Positions 25,201-35,900 of a stretch of 64,000 bases of DNA are shown in pieces; the stretch's first letter is position 1, and the number at the start of each line of letters is the position of its first letter. The notes under the pieces are model-generated. The model saw only the letters and a program-made list of their open reading frames with translations. It did not search any database and had not been told where the DNA came from. The position numbers and the translations under genes were made by a program. Origin of the DNA: Avena insularis (taxonomy: Eukaryota; Streptophyta; Magnoliopsida; Poales; Poaceae); NCBI GenBank assembly GCA_023614405.1, contig CM042688.1, positions 379,861,331 to 379,925,330 on the forward strand. The letters are read 5' to 3'.

Positions 25201-27460
25201 GCATGTGTGTTCTTTTCATTAACCACCACCAGTGTCATTGCATGTGTGGTCCTTTCCTAAACCACATGGATCCACCAGTGTCATTGCATGTGTGTTATTT
25301 TCATAAAAATCCACTAGAGTCATTGCATGTTTGTTCTTTTCATAAACCACATGGATCCACTAGTGTCATTGCATTTGTGTTCTTTTCTAAACCACCACCA
25401 GTGTCAATATATGTGTGTCCTTTTCATAAACCACCACTAGACTCATTGCATGTTTGTTATTTTCCTAAACCACAACTAGAGACATTGCATGTATGTTCTT
25501 TTCCTAAAGCACCGCTAGTGTCATTGCATGTGCGTTATTTTACTAAAACACATCGATCCACCAGAGTCATTGGATGTGTGTTCTTTTCATAAACCACCAC
25601 TAGAGTCATTGCATTTGTGTACTTTTCCTAAACCACAACTAGAGTCATTTCATGTTGGTTCTTTTCATAAACCATATGGATCCACTAGTGTCATTACATG
25701 TGTGTTCTTTTCCTAAACCACCACTAGATTCATTGCATGTGTGTTCTTTCCATAAACCACATGGATCCACCAGAGTCATTTGCATGTTTATTCTTTTCAT
25801 TAACCACCACCAGCATCAGTGCATGTGTGTTCCTTTCATAAACCACAAGGATCCACCAGTGTCATTGCATGTCTTTTCATGTGTGTTCTTTTCCTAAAAC
25901 ACCACTAGTGTCATTGTATGTGTGTTGTTTTCCTAAACCACCACTGGTGTCACTACATTTGTTTTCTTTTCATAAACCACTGGGATCCACCAGAGTCACT
26001 GCATGTGTGTTCTTTTCATAAACCACAACTTTAGTCATTGCATGTTTGTTCTTTTCATAAACCACATGGAACCACAACTAGAGTCATTGCATATGTGTTA
26101 CTTTCATAGACCACCACTAGTGTCATTGCATGTGTGTTCTGTCCATAAACCACATGGATCCACCAGATTCATTTGCATGTGTGTTATTTTCATTAACCAC
26201 CACTAGTGTCATTGCATGTGTGTTCATTTCCTAAACCACATGGATCCACTAGTTCATTGCATGTTTGTTCTTTTCCTAAACCACCACTAGTGTCATTGCA
26301 TGTGTGTTCTTTTTCTAAACCACCAAAAGTGTCATTGCATGTATGTTCATTTCCAAAACCACATGGATCCACCAGTGTCATTGAATGTATGTTCTTTTCC
26401 TAAACCACCCGTAGAGTCATTGCATGTGTGCACTTTTCATAAACCACAACTAGAGTCATTACATGTTTGTTCTTTTCATAAACCACTTGGATCCACCAGT
26501 CTCATTGCATGTGTGTTCTTTTCAGAAACCACCACTAGATTCATTGCATGTGTGTTCTTTATGTAAACCAAATGGATCCACCAGAGTCATTTGCATGTGT
26601 GTTCTTTTCATTAACCACCACCAGTGTCATTGCATGTGTGGTCCTTTCCTAAACCACATGGATCCACCAGTGTCATTGCATGTCTTTGCATGTGTGTTAT
26701 TTTCATAAAACACCACTAGAGTCATTGCATGTTTGTTCTTTTCATAAACCACATGGATCCACTAGTGTCATTGCATTTGTATTCTTTTTCTAAACCACCA
26801 CCAGTGTCAATGCATGTGTGTCCTTTTCATAAACCACCATTAGAGTCATTGCCTGTTTGTTCTTTTCCTAAACCACAACTAGAGACATTGCATGTATGTT
26901 CTTTTCCTAAAGCACCGCTAGTGTCATTGCATGTGCGTTATTTTACTAAAACACATGGATCCACCAGTGTCATTGCATATCTGTTCTATTCCTAAACCAC
27001 CACTAGAGTCATTGCATGTGTGTACTTTTCATAAACCACAACTAGAGTCATTGCATGTTTGTTCTTTTCATATACCACATTGATCCAGCAATGTCATTGC
27101 ATGTGTGTTCTTTTCCTAAACCACCACTATATTCATTGCATGTGCGTTCTTTCCATAAACCACATGGATCCACAAGTTTCATTGCATGTCTTTGCATGTG
27201 TGTTCATTTCCTAAACTACCACTAGTGTCATTGCATGTGTGTTCTTTTCCTAAATCACCACTAGTGTCATTGCATGTGTGTTCTTTTCATTAACCACTTG
27301 GATCCACTAGAGTCATTACATGTGTGTTCTTTTCATAAACCACCACTAGAGTCATTGCATTTGTGTACTTTTCCTAAGCCACAACTAGAGTCATTTCATG
27401 TTGGTTCTTTTCATAAACCACATGGATCCACCAGTGTCATTACATGTGTGTTCCTTTCCT
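16240..27460. repeat. ~1.39-kb higher-order repeat sub-array, about 8 copies
   Basis: A deletion variant reading CATTGCAGTGTG recurs at 18031, 19423, 20813, 22206, 23596 and 24988, with its equivalent at 26379: spacings 1392, 1390, 1393, 1390, 1392 and 1391. Copies between about 19.9 and 24.6 kb are nearly identical by eye. The outer copies (16.3-17.7 kb with ~1.45-kb spacing, and 26.0-27.4 kb) are more diverged, the usual picture of amplification by unequal exchange in the array centre. Confidence 0.9.
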
Positions 27461-27504
27461 AAACCACCACTAGATTCATTGCATGTGTGTTCTTTCCATA
27501 AACC

Positions 27505-27773
27505 CTAGAGCGGATATCTATATAAGCCGTTCTAGGGAGAGCCTTTAGGGCACACCACAATAGTCTACAATCTCAACTCGACAAAGTAAACCTTGTAACC
27601 CATATTCGCTCTCACCATTCATGGATTGCTAGAAGGAGTAGGGTTCGTCCAAAGCCAGGTTTTGAAACCTGGGTAAACTTGTGCTCACCGTCCGGAACAC
27701 CGTCGCCCCACACCCATCTCTTCCACACGCCTTGAGGACCCCTCATGGCGTGCTTATCATCAATCCGATGATA
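27505..27773 (+). repeat. Truncated 5' LTR of the Tat element
   Basis: It aligns with the last ~280 bp of the 3' LTR (53673-53955), sharing the TATA region (TCTATATAAG, 27517-27526), the AGGGAGAGCCTTTAGGG block, the ACACCACAATAGTC block and the end CAATCCGATGATA. The first ~230 bp present in the 3' LTR are missing. At the junction TAAACC (27499-27504) is shared by satellite and LTR. The terminal CA has become TA. A region starting TATGCCAAGTGGGGC follows directly and may be a diverged primer site, but I cannot assign its tRNA. Confidence 0.85.
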
Positions 27774-28449
27774 GTTATGCCAAGTGGGGCAAGTGAGCCT
27801 CGGATCTATGTTCCGAAGCGGAATCGCAAGAACCGAATCGGTGAGACCATCGCCGTCGCATCCCTCTACGCTGCGATGTCCCTCTCATCGTTCTCGGCAG
27901 ACGTGGATTCCGGCTAGAGGCCATGACCGCACACAATCATGTCTTTTAGCGAGATCGATGTTTACATCGGCCAGTTTGGACCTACCCGCCACCCCGGTGA
28001 TGATGATACAGAAGAATCTTACGGGTCCCTTGTCCGTTGAGGCGAGTTCGGATCTCGAAAACCCTAATCCACCCAGCCGCACTCACCTGCGGAGATAGTG
28101 GAGAACCGATCTGAGGAAGACCTGGCGGTTAAAGCCGAATCAGGTGGATATCCTCGAGAGGCCAGATCCCATCGACACACCCGGAAGTCGAAATCCGGAG
28201 GAGCATATCAACAACATTTGATTCGGCTCGCCTGGCGACGCCGATGACAGCCTTCCTAAGGTACCTCAGGAAGCACGCGTCGCACTTCGTCGGGTATGTG
28301 GGATCCGGATCCGGCTCTATCGATGCTGGAGAAAACACCGACTCTGTGCTGGAGGCAATTCGAACAAACGCCGACGTACCCGCATCCTCGGATGAATCGA
28401 TGATGTCAGCAAATTTCCGAAAGTTCTCAGCGGAATATGAAAGGAGTAT
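27774..28449 (+). other. Untranslated leader of the Tat element
   Basis: This lies between the 5' LTR and the first gag-like frame. Short frames exist on both strands, but none has a recognisable domain. It is rich in CG-containing words, unlike the satellite on its left. I see nothing further in it. Confidence 0.6.
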
Positions 28450-29393
28450 AACTCAAAAGCTGCAGAGGAAGGAGAAGCCATGGATGAAGGATCCCGGGAA
28501 CACTCTCCCAAATTGCAGGATTACATGGAAGTCGGAGACAATCCTGAAGTCCAGATGTCCGAAAGTACCGATCAGAGCTTGGCTCCAGGAAACGGAGCCA
28601 AAGCCGTCTTTGCTACCGGCGCTGCCAAGAAGGCAAAAAGAGGAACAAGACCCCAGCAAAAGACCCTCTTATAGAGGAGGTTATTGTCGAGTAATATGAG
28701 GAAGACTCGGATGGAGCACTTATCCCAGAAGAGATGAAAAAAGAAGAATCGGTGGATGGACACGTGATCACTGAAGGTGCACGTAAACTCATCGATGCTG
28801 CATTAACCACACCTATCCCTACAGCTAGAGAACTAACTACTGAAGAGCTAGACGAAAGGGCCCATGCCCTAGAAGCGTGTCGTCAACAACTCCTGGATGA
28901 AGCTAAAAACATCGAGGGAGAAAAGAAACGCATGGTAACCAAGGATTACATGTCTCAGTTGCATCAGAAAACCCGAAAATGTTACACAGGTGACGGTAAA
29001 TTTCCGGAAGTAAACAGGGTCCTCTTTAAAGGAGATCCAGGGATGCCTCGCCTCGACAGTAAAGGAGATCTGGTGTACCCAACACCGGTACAGAACACTG
29101 TCGCAGCTCGAGATATCCTGTCAAACAACCCAGGCCCAGAACAGGTTCGATTGGGCATCAAGCTACTCACCAAGGGTCTGAAGCAACAGATGGCTGCGAA
29201 ATCTGGAAGTGGAAAACTGGTCTCCAAATCCGACCACTGTCACACAGACTCAGCCTGGAATGATATAAGGCCCCAGCAGGTTCCGGAACAGCATCACCAT
29301 TCTGACCGACGGGAAGACAACTACTCCAGAACCGGATCATCAGGACAACATCGCAGACCAAGACGTGGCGGAGCAACATCGCTCCGGCAATGA
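28450..29393 (+). pseudogene. N-terminal gag region of the Tat element (frameshifted)
   Basis: A frame near 28480-28674 (for example DYMEVGDNPEVQMSEST) ends at a stop. After a shift it continues in the frame from 28734 to 29393 (KKEESVDGHVITEGARK, LDERAHALEACRQQLLDEA, TPVQNTVAARDIL). The N-terminal part is acidic and Ser-rich; the later part is charged and probably helical. This arrangement upstream of the gag core fits the long gag proteins of grass Tat elements. No enzymatic motif is present. A low-complexity Gly/Arg-rich linker (about 29730-29800) follows and leads to the gag core. Confidence 0.65.
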
Positions 29394-29849
29394 GCAAGAG
29401 GCCATGCTTGCGCATCAGATCCGAGGAATCCTCCCCGACTTGAGTCAAACGGTCGAAGGGGAGAAGATAAAGAGAAACATCGGGAGGAGGATCGTTAAAA
29501 AATGCCACCTCCTAGACACGCAAGCCATCTGGCTGAGCCTCACCATAGTGGGAACGATGGACGAAGGAACGACGGAAACCATGTCGGAACAAGCCGGTAG
29601 GGGGCTCGTCGTAGTGAATACCGTCCCCGGAACCGGAATAATGACGCTCTATACGAAGGCCGGCGATCATCCGGAAAAAATCCAGCTGCCCCACCCTCTC
29701 CACCAAGCAGTCAGCACAACGGCTCTCACGGAGGACAAGGAGGACGACGTGGCGGAGGAGGTGGTGGCAGAACCCGAAGTCCGGCTCCAAGGCACCGCAG
29801 CCACAACCGACATTTAGGACGATCTCTATCCCCGAACGACGCAAGGCAC

Positions 29850-30587
29850 ATGATCAATTCCAACATAGAGGCATGGCGCTATGAGAACAATGATATCTAC
29901 GTGGGCCCAAAATGCTTTGGACCACGCATCAGAGCTACAAAATTCCCGGAAGGATTTGCTATCTCAAGACATATCCAAGCCTATGACAACATTGCTCGGC
30001 CAGATACCTGGCTACAGGACTTCTTCCAAGCTTGCTGCATCGTCAAAGGCAGAAACAGCCTGGTCGCAACCCGATATCTCCCACTCATGTTGCGGAAGAC
30101 GGCATGATCATGGCTTAATGAACTTCCGGAGAACACCATCCACAACTAGTATGACATGCAAAGTGCGTTCTTTCGGAATTTCGAAGGCACATACCGGAGG
30201 CCCTGTACCGTCGGAGACCTACAGCGTTGCACCCAGAAGGACGGAGAAACTTGCCGGGATTACCTCGGACGATGGATTGACACCAAGAACTCCTGTGAAG
30301 GGGTAAACGATCAAACAACGATTGAAGCTTTCATAGCAGGTCTCCCAATTGGTCTACTGCACCATCGCTTGAAGTGTGACAAAGTCACTGATCTAGGAGA
30401 AATGGTAGAAACAGCGAGCAAGTATGTAGATGCTGACGACGATGCAGAGGGATTACTCAATGCCCTAGTTGTGCCAGAGTCGGCAAAACAACCAAAGCAA
30501 CAAGCTCAGAAGTGTAAAAATACCTTGGAAGAAAAACCCAACGCGGAAACGGTAGTGGTCACTGCTACTTTCAGGTCTGAAGGATGA
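29850..30587 (+). pseudogene. gag core (capsid-like) of the Tat element
   Basis: The retrotransposon-gag core is recognisable in two overlapping frames. The first includes FPEGFAISRHIQAYDNIARP and WLQDFFQACC. After stops near 30105 and 30148 come FFRNFEGTYRRPCTVGDL, ETCRDYLGRWID, EAFIAGLPIGLLHHRL and VETASKYVDADD. The order (substrate-like N part, LxxWF-type segment, then the FIxGL block) is typical of Tat gag. A Gly/Arg-rich stretch at about 30588-30650 and a Cys/His-containing segment (CVHHLDANGCSSHTNAEC) before the protease may serve as nucleic-acid-binding parts. Confidence 0.8.
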
Positions 30588-30701
30588 GGAGGACGTAGTG
30601 GAGGCCGTGGGCGTGGGCGTGGAACTTCAAGAGTCCAAGGTAGAGGAGACCAACAACCAGGCAAAACCTACTCTTGGGCTGACATTGCCAATAACCCATG
30701 T

Positions 30702-31382
30702 GTGCATCACCTAGACGCTAATGGGTGCTCGTCCCACACCAACGCCGAATGTCGTTTCAATGACGACATCAAAATAGATGACACCATGGGCTACAAAGCT
30801 AAGCATAAGAAGGGAAAGAAGAATCCCGAAAAAGAAAAAGAGACCAAGGAAGATTCTGATATGGAGGAAGCTGATGCTTCAAATGCCAAGCCGGAAGGGA
30901 AGAAAAATTTTCCGACCAAGAAAGACACTTATGTCACCTTCCTCGGATCTCAACCAGCAAAGGTCAAGAAAGCAGTTCTACATGAGCTCAATACAACAGC
31001 TCTGACTATCCCTCAATACTTGGACTGGTCAGAAGTGGCAATCACATTTGACCGCGCTGATCATCCGCCTAAGTTGCACAGGCGAGGAAAATACACCTTA
31101 ATCGTCAATCCACTTATTGACGGTTATGGATTCTCTAAGACCCTCATGGATGGCGGCAGTAGCATCAATATTCTCTATGTCGAAACGCTACGCCGGATGA
31201 AGATCTCGGAGACCCAGCTGAACCATAGCTCTATGATTTTTCACGGAGTTGTCCCAGGAAGACAAGCCAATTCCTTGGGAGAGACCACTTTGGATGTTAC
31301 CTTTGGAACTCCAAAGAATTATCGGACGGAGGCACTTTCTTTCGAAGTGGTCCCGTTCAAGAGCGCATACCACGCTATATGA
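30702..31382 (+). pseudogene. Protease region of the Tat element
   Basis: The frame starts in the Cys/His segment, passes a Lys/Glu-rich linker (KKGKKNPEKEKETKED), and reaches the protease. The active-site motif TLMDGGSSINILY is the Asp-Gly-Gly-Ser form usual in Tat elements. The VPFKSAYHAI end matches the point where Tat proteases continue into the RT linker, but a stop follows at once. The sequence then continues, after loss or shift, toward the RT at about 31440. Confidence 0.82.
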
Positions 31383-31436
31383 TTAACCCTCCAAGGTGAC
31401 CCAGATAGGCGTAGGCCTAGATAGCGCATAAGAAAG

Positions 31437-32340
31437 CGTGCTCGTCAAGTTCCTCAAAGCAAATCAAGATATCTTCGCATGGAAGCCATCTGACATGACT
31501 GGAGTACCTAGGGAACTTGCCGAGCACTCTTTAAATGTAAACCCGAACGCTAAACCCGTCAAACAGTCCTTACGACGTTTCGGCGAACAGAGTGTAAGGC
31601 AATAGCTAAGGAACTAGCATGACTCGAGTTAGCCGGATTCATAGAAGAGGTCATCCACACTGAGTGGTCGGCCAATCCTGTAATGGTCCCTAAAATGGAC
31701 ACCACTGATTTAAGGATGTGTGTTGATTATACTTCCTTGAAGAAGGCTTGCCCAAAAGATCTGTTCGCTCTACCTAGAATTGATCAAGATATCGATACTA
31801 CGGTAGGCTCGGAACTCATCTGTTTTCTTGACGCATATTCCGGTTATCACCAAATCCGGATGAAGGAATCTGACAAAGTTAAAACTTCATTCATAACCCC
31901 CTTCGGAACCTTCTGTTTTGTTATGATGCCCTTTGGGCTGAAGAAAGTAGGAGCTACGTACCAGCGAACGATGCAGCGTTGCCTCCATGACCAACTCGGA
32001 CGCAATGTACACGCATACATGGATGATATTGCAGTGATGTCCAAAAATAAGGAAACATTGATTTCCGACTTGGAGGAAACATTTGCTAATCTATGAAAAT
32101 ACAACATCATGCTTAACACGAAGAAATGTTTCTTTGGAATACCAGCCGGAAAATTGTTAGGCTTCATCGTGTCTCAAAGAGGCATAGAGGTGAACCGGGA
32201 CAAAATCAAGGCTATACTCAATATTTCTAGGACAACTTGCCTGAAGGACGTACAAATACTAATTGGTTGCATTGCTGCAGTCAGTCGGTTTGTAAGCCGG
32301 CTTGGAGAAAGAGCCACACCATTATATAAACTCCTGAAAA
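31437..32340 (+). pseudogene. Reverse transcriptase of the Tat element
   Basis: The recognisable order is an N-terminal block (DIFAWKPSDMTG), then MVPKMDTTDLRMCVDYTSL, KACPKDLFALPRID, CFLDAYSGYHQI (catalytic Asp), FGLKKVGATYQRTM and the catalytic box AYMDDIAVMSK (YMDD). The part upstream of 31683 has stops and a shift, and a TGA near 32094 interrupts ETFANL and KYNIML. After the stop the thumb continues (TKKCFFGIPAGKLLGFIVS). The KACPKD.FPLP-type wording is characteristic of Tat rather than chromovirus RT. Confidence 0.87.
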
Positions 32341-32850
32341 AGACCAAGGATTTTGTTTGGACTGATGAAGCTGAAGCTGCACTACAAGACCCGAAGAAAG
32401 TACTCTCATCTGCTCCTATCCTTGCTACACCAGAACCACATGAACCGATGTTGCTTTATCTTGCTGCGACAAACAAAGTCGTTAGTATCATCATGGTAGT
32501 GGAGAGACCGGAGGAAAATCAGGAACACCTGGTGTAGCGTCCGACTTACTTTGTCAGCGAGGTCCTGAGAGAATAAAAACAGCGATATCCGCACTATCAA
32601 AAGTTGGCTTATGGTGTTTTTCTGGCCTCACGTAAGCTATGACACTATTTTCAAGAGCATCCAATTACCGTGGTGAGCACAGCTCCCATGAGGGATATAA
32701 TCAATAACAGTGACGCCACAGGATGCGTCGCCAAATGGGGCATAGAGCTTTCAGCTTTTGATATTGAGTATAAACCTCAGACAGCAATCAAATCCCAAAT
32801 CCTTGCTAACTTTGTTGCTGATTGGACAGAGACGAAGGAGAACATGATCC
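32341..32850 (+). pseudogene. First RNase H of the Tat element
   Basis: It follows the RT connection (TKDFVWTDEAEAALQDPK). Visible segments are MLLYLAATNKVVS, PTYFVSEVL, RYPHYQKLAYGVFLASRKL and FDIEYKPQTAIKSQ. Stops occur near 32535, 32575 and 32638. The first Asp of an active RNase H (usually D-A-S) reads as A-A-T here, consistent with the inactive first RNase H commonly seen in elements that have acquired a second one. Confidence 0.75.
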
Positions 32851-32910
32851 TCCCTGAGTCGGAATATTGGACCCTCTACTTCGATGGGTCTAAGGCTCGC
32901 GGGGGCTCGA
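32851..32910 (+). pseudogene. Second (archaeal-type) RNase H of the Tat element, left fragment
   Basis: The segment YWTLYFDGSKARGG carries the first catalytic Asp of the extra RNase H (FDGS motif) that defines Tat elements. It is cut at 32910 by element B. The rest of the domain resumes at 47613, and the two halves are in compatible frames once the insert and one target copy are discounted. Confidence 0.85.
32906..32910. other. Left target-site duplication of element B (CTCGA)
   Basis: Five bases immediately before the TGTAATTACC terminus match 47608-47612 (CTCGG) at four of five positions. A length of 5 bp is normal for gypsy integrases, and one later transition explains the mismatch. Confidence 0.85.
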
Positions 32911-35900
32911 TGTAATTACCTCGGTGAATTACGCTCCTAGTTACAAGCCTGGATGAGCAGAAATGGTTGAAATAGTACGGTGGGGCCCAAATGCCACTCA
33001 CAGGTAGACCTTTCGGCCGTCCCAACCATTTCCAAACATCGGGACAAGAACGGGCGGCGTAATCGGCAGGCGAAGGGATCAACTACATACACAAATGAGT
33101 ATGTATGCAAGCCACCATACAATGGTTCTCAGAGTCATTCCATCTAAAAAGAAAGGAAATATAGCAACGCCATACGGCAAGATCCAAATATCCTAGATAG
33201 ATATAATAGTTTAGGATATCTCCTCATACATCAAACATCAGAGTATCAGGCGGAAGCGGAAGACAAAATCCGAGTACGGATAAGAAGCAAATCGGCATAA
33301 GATGCCCCATAAATAAACACATCCCGCCCACAGATCTCACGGATCCCCGTTCCCGGAATCTCTACACCGAATGATCGTTGCCCACATCGTCCGTCTCCTC
33401 CACCCAGTATCCATCTTGCGAGGGTACCTGTTCATCTGAATCAAATAATTTATCGTGAGACCCTAGGGTACTCGGCAGAAGTCTTTATGCCTCTAAAGGG
33501 ACACATCCTGGGTGACGAATTGCAGCAAAAGATAAACCCTAACAATTCTAGAGATACTGCTAACCATCCGCCTAACCAGAGATGAGCGGATGTCCGTGAA
33601 TTAATACAACAGTTATAGCAGTAATATTAAGATCCATCCTCCTCCCGCCATCGACGAGGAAGCGTATTTAACAACCCCCCCATCCGTTGGCAGTTTTATT
33701 AACCATTCCATGAGTGTTGCACTATTTACTAGTCAGTTATTTAGTCAAATTAAAAGCGGTACTTTAGTTATTCTTGTCTATGATCGAGAAACTGTGCTCC
33801 AAGTCGTCCATAACCGCGGACACGGCTTTGAAAATTTTACCTGCAGGTGCACAAATAGCAACACACACTGATCAACCTCGAAAACCAAATCAAAACCCAA
33901 CGAGGCCACGACAAAGCGATCACAGGATTCGAAATATTTTAGGGGCCACCCCATTAAGCTACCAGCAGAAGTTGGCCGACTTGAGACGGACTCAAGGTTT
34001 GTGTCAATGCTCAGAAACGATCGGGAACCCAAATGTGACTGGCTTGTCGACACTGGTGAAAACACTACGCTTACCTAACCAGTACAGGTGCAGTACATCG
34101 CACAATTTTAAATAAAGCAGTAAAGCATGGCATAAGTACAGGATAGTAAATAAAACCTCAAACTAGTTTGTGGCCCCAAGAAATAAGAATGAATCAAGGT
34201 CTGGCTCAGGGGGGTTCATAAGCATCCCGGATGTGGATAGCGCGAATATTCAAGGAACAGGAATCAAGTACTCGGGGTCCTACGGGACACAAGTGAGCCT
34301 GAAAAACCAAATAGAATATGGCTCACCGATGCCACTTTCATTAGTTATCCCATTACTACTCAGGTTAAGTTGTTTAGGTACCTCGTTATCCATCGACCCT
34401 CACATACCCTACACATGTTGTTTCTCGACTCGCATGGCTCGCATAACTCGTAGTAATGGCTCATGGGATGGAGGAACAAGCTTCGGTGGGGTTTAAAAGT
34501 AAAGGCTATGCAATACTTGGGATTCAATTTAATGCAATCGCGACTCAATGATGCAAGAATAAGAAAGAGGCAATAGGTACTATATGTATGCAAGCATGTG
34601 GTAGTGCTTGCCTGGCAGCTCAGTTGAAACGAGGGACGGATCTGGGTAGTGCTCCTGGGTTTCTTGATATATCCCCCGTCACGCCTATTCATGAAGAACC
34701 AAACAAACAAGGGCCAACATAAATAAAGTGCACAAGCATATGAATAAGATGCAAGCAAACAATCATGCCATGATGAATGATGCACAATTTGCATGGCAAT
34801 AAAGTAGCATGGGATGGGTGAGGTGTGGAATACAAGGAATAAGCATTTTATTGAGCTTAGGCCACATTTTATCCTCATATTAGTTGCTGTATACTTTATA
34901 TTTATATGATGCATGCTTCAAATCAAAACATGGAATGCATAAACAGAAAGGTCTCGTCGAGCTAATCATTTTAGACATATTATTTGTTAAATTTGGAGTT
35001 ATAAAACAAAAGTTATTAATTAATTAAGGTAAAAGGGCATTTTATTGTAATTTTAATCAACTTGGAAAAATAAAGTGTTCAAAATATATTTTGGATGGCA
35101 TATTTGAGTTCCTCACATTTTTCTGATTTGAAAACATATATTATTTGCATTATTTGGATTTATATGTTAAAAGATATTTAAAAACAGATTTAAATTTGAA
35201 TTTGAATTAATTTTGAAAAGATTTGAATTAAAACAGATTACAGGAAAAACTTTTGTCACTCGTCAACCTAGCTACGTACACCCACAGTGGGTCCAGCTGA
35301 CTTCAAGACCTTAGCCTACAAAAAGCTTTTATCACCATGAAATGTTTCTAGCCCATGAATGACAGTGGGGCCACAAGATCTCAAGGGGCCACACGCTGGC
35401 GAGCCGTGACGCCGACACGGGCGATCCAGGGGTACTGCGGGTTGAGTTTTAAAAAGGCTAGGGGGTGTTCTGTAAAACGTGCAGAGAGGCTGACGGTGGG
35501 GCAGGCTGGACCGCGGGTTTAGGAGTAAAAAGCTATAGGTGTTTTTCTGCAAAAACGGCGACGCGGTACTATGGATCTTCCTCTGCGCTGCGGACGGGTC
35601 GGTGCACGACAGGGCACGGGGCGTGGCGCGCGGGATCGAACTCTGGACCTGGCATGCGCGCGTGTAGGCGGATACCGCTGCGGTGGCCTGGCGTTGTTGT
35701 CAGGGAGGTGGGCGTGGCCTAGGTGAGGTGCTACGTGGAGCGAGAGCGTGCAGACGCCAGTGCACTCCGCTTGAGTCCGTTCGACGGAAAGTCCGGCGAG
35801 GCTAGGGCGGTTCAGAGAGGCGGACCAAGTCAGGGGGGTGGAGAGGCTCACCGCGAGGCTGTCGGTGGCGTCGGGTCGGGCAGGGGAGCGGTCGATCGGC

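Larger units (their letters stand above)
10653..27504. repeat. Satellite block 1: tandem 39/46-bp monomers in higher-order repeats
   Basis: The whole stretch consists of a short unit containing GTGTCATTGCATGTGTG, then TTCTTTTC(A/C)TAAACCAC, then either CACTAGTG-type or CATGGATCCACC-type joints. The CACTAGTG-type unit is 39 bp; the unit carrying the GGATCC joint is 46 bp; variants of 40 bp (extra T, TCATTTGCATG) and ~49 bp (extra ATGTCTTTGC) recur. I estimate about 400 units. CG dinucleotides are rare. I do not recognise the family. The block begins at the LTR end at 10652 and ends at the truncated Tat LTR. Confidence 0.95.

Noticed and set aside
10653..27504. Direct repeats resembling a CRISPR array or a repeat-protein gene
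   Set aside because: The units are contiguous with no unique spacers, lengths alternate 39/46 bp, frames break at every 46-bp unit, and the flanks are plant retrotransposons.
27774..27795. Confident primer-binding site of the Tat element (TATGCCAAGTGGGGC)
   Set aside because: The position is right, but I cannot match it to a particular tRNA 3' end, so it is only mentioned in the LTR entry.
29365..29844. Plus and minus frames of 110-150 codons in the Tat gag linker
   Set aside because: Low-complexity Gly/Arg-coding DNA read in other frames; the gag frame continues through it.
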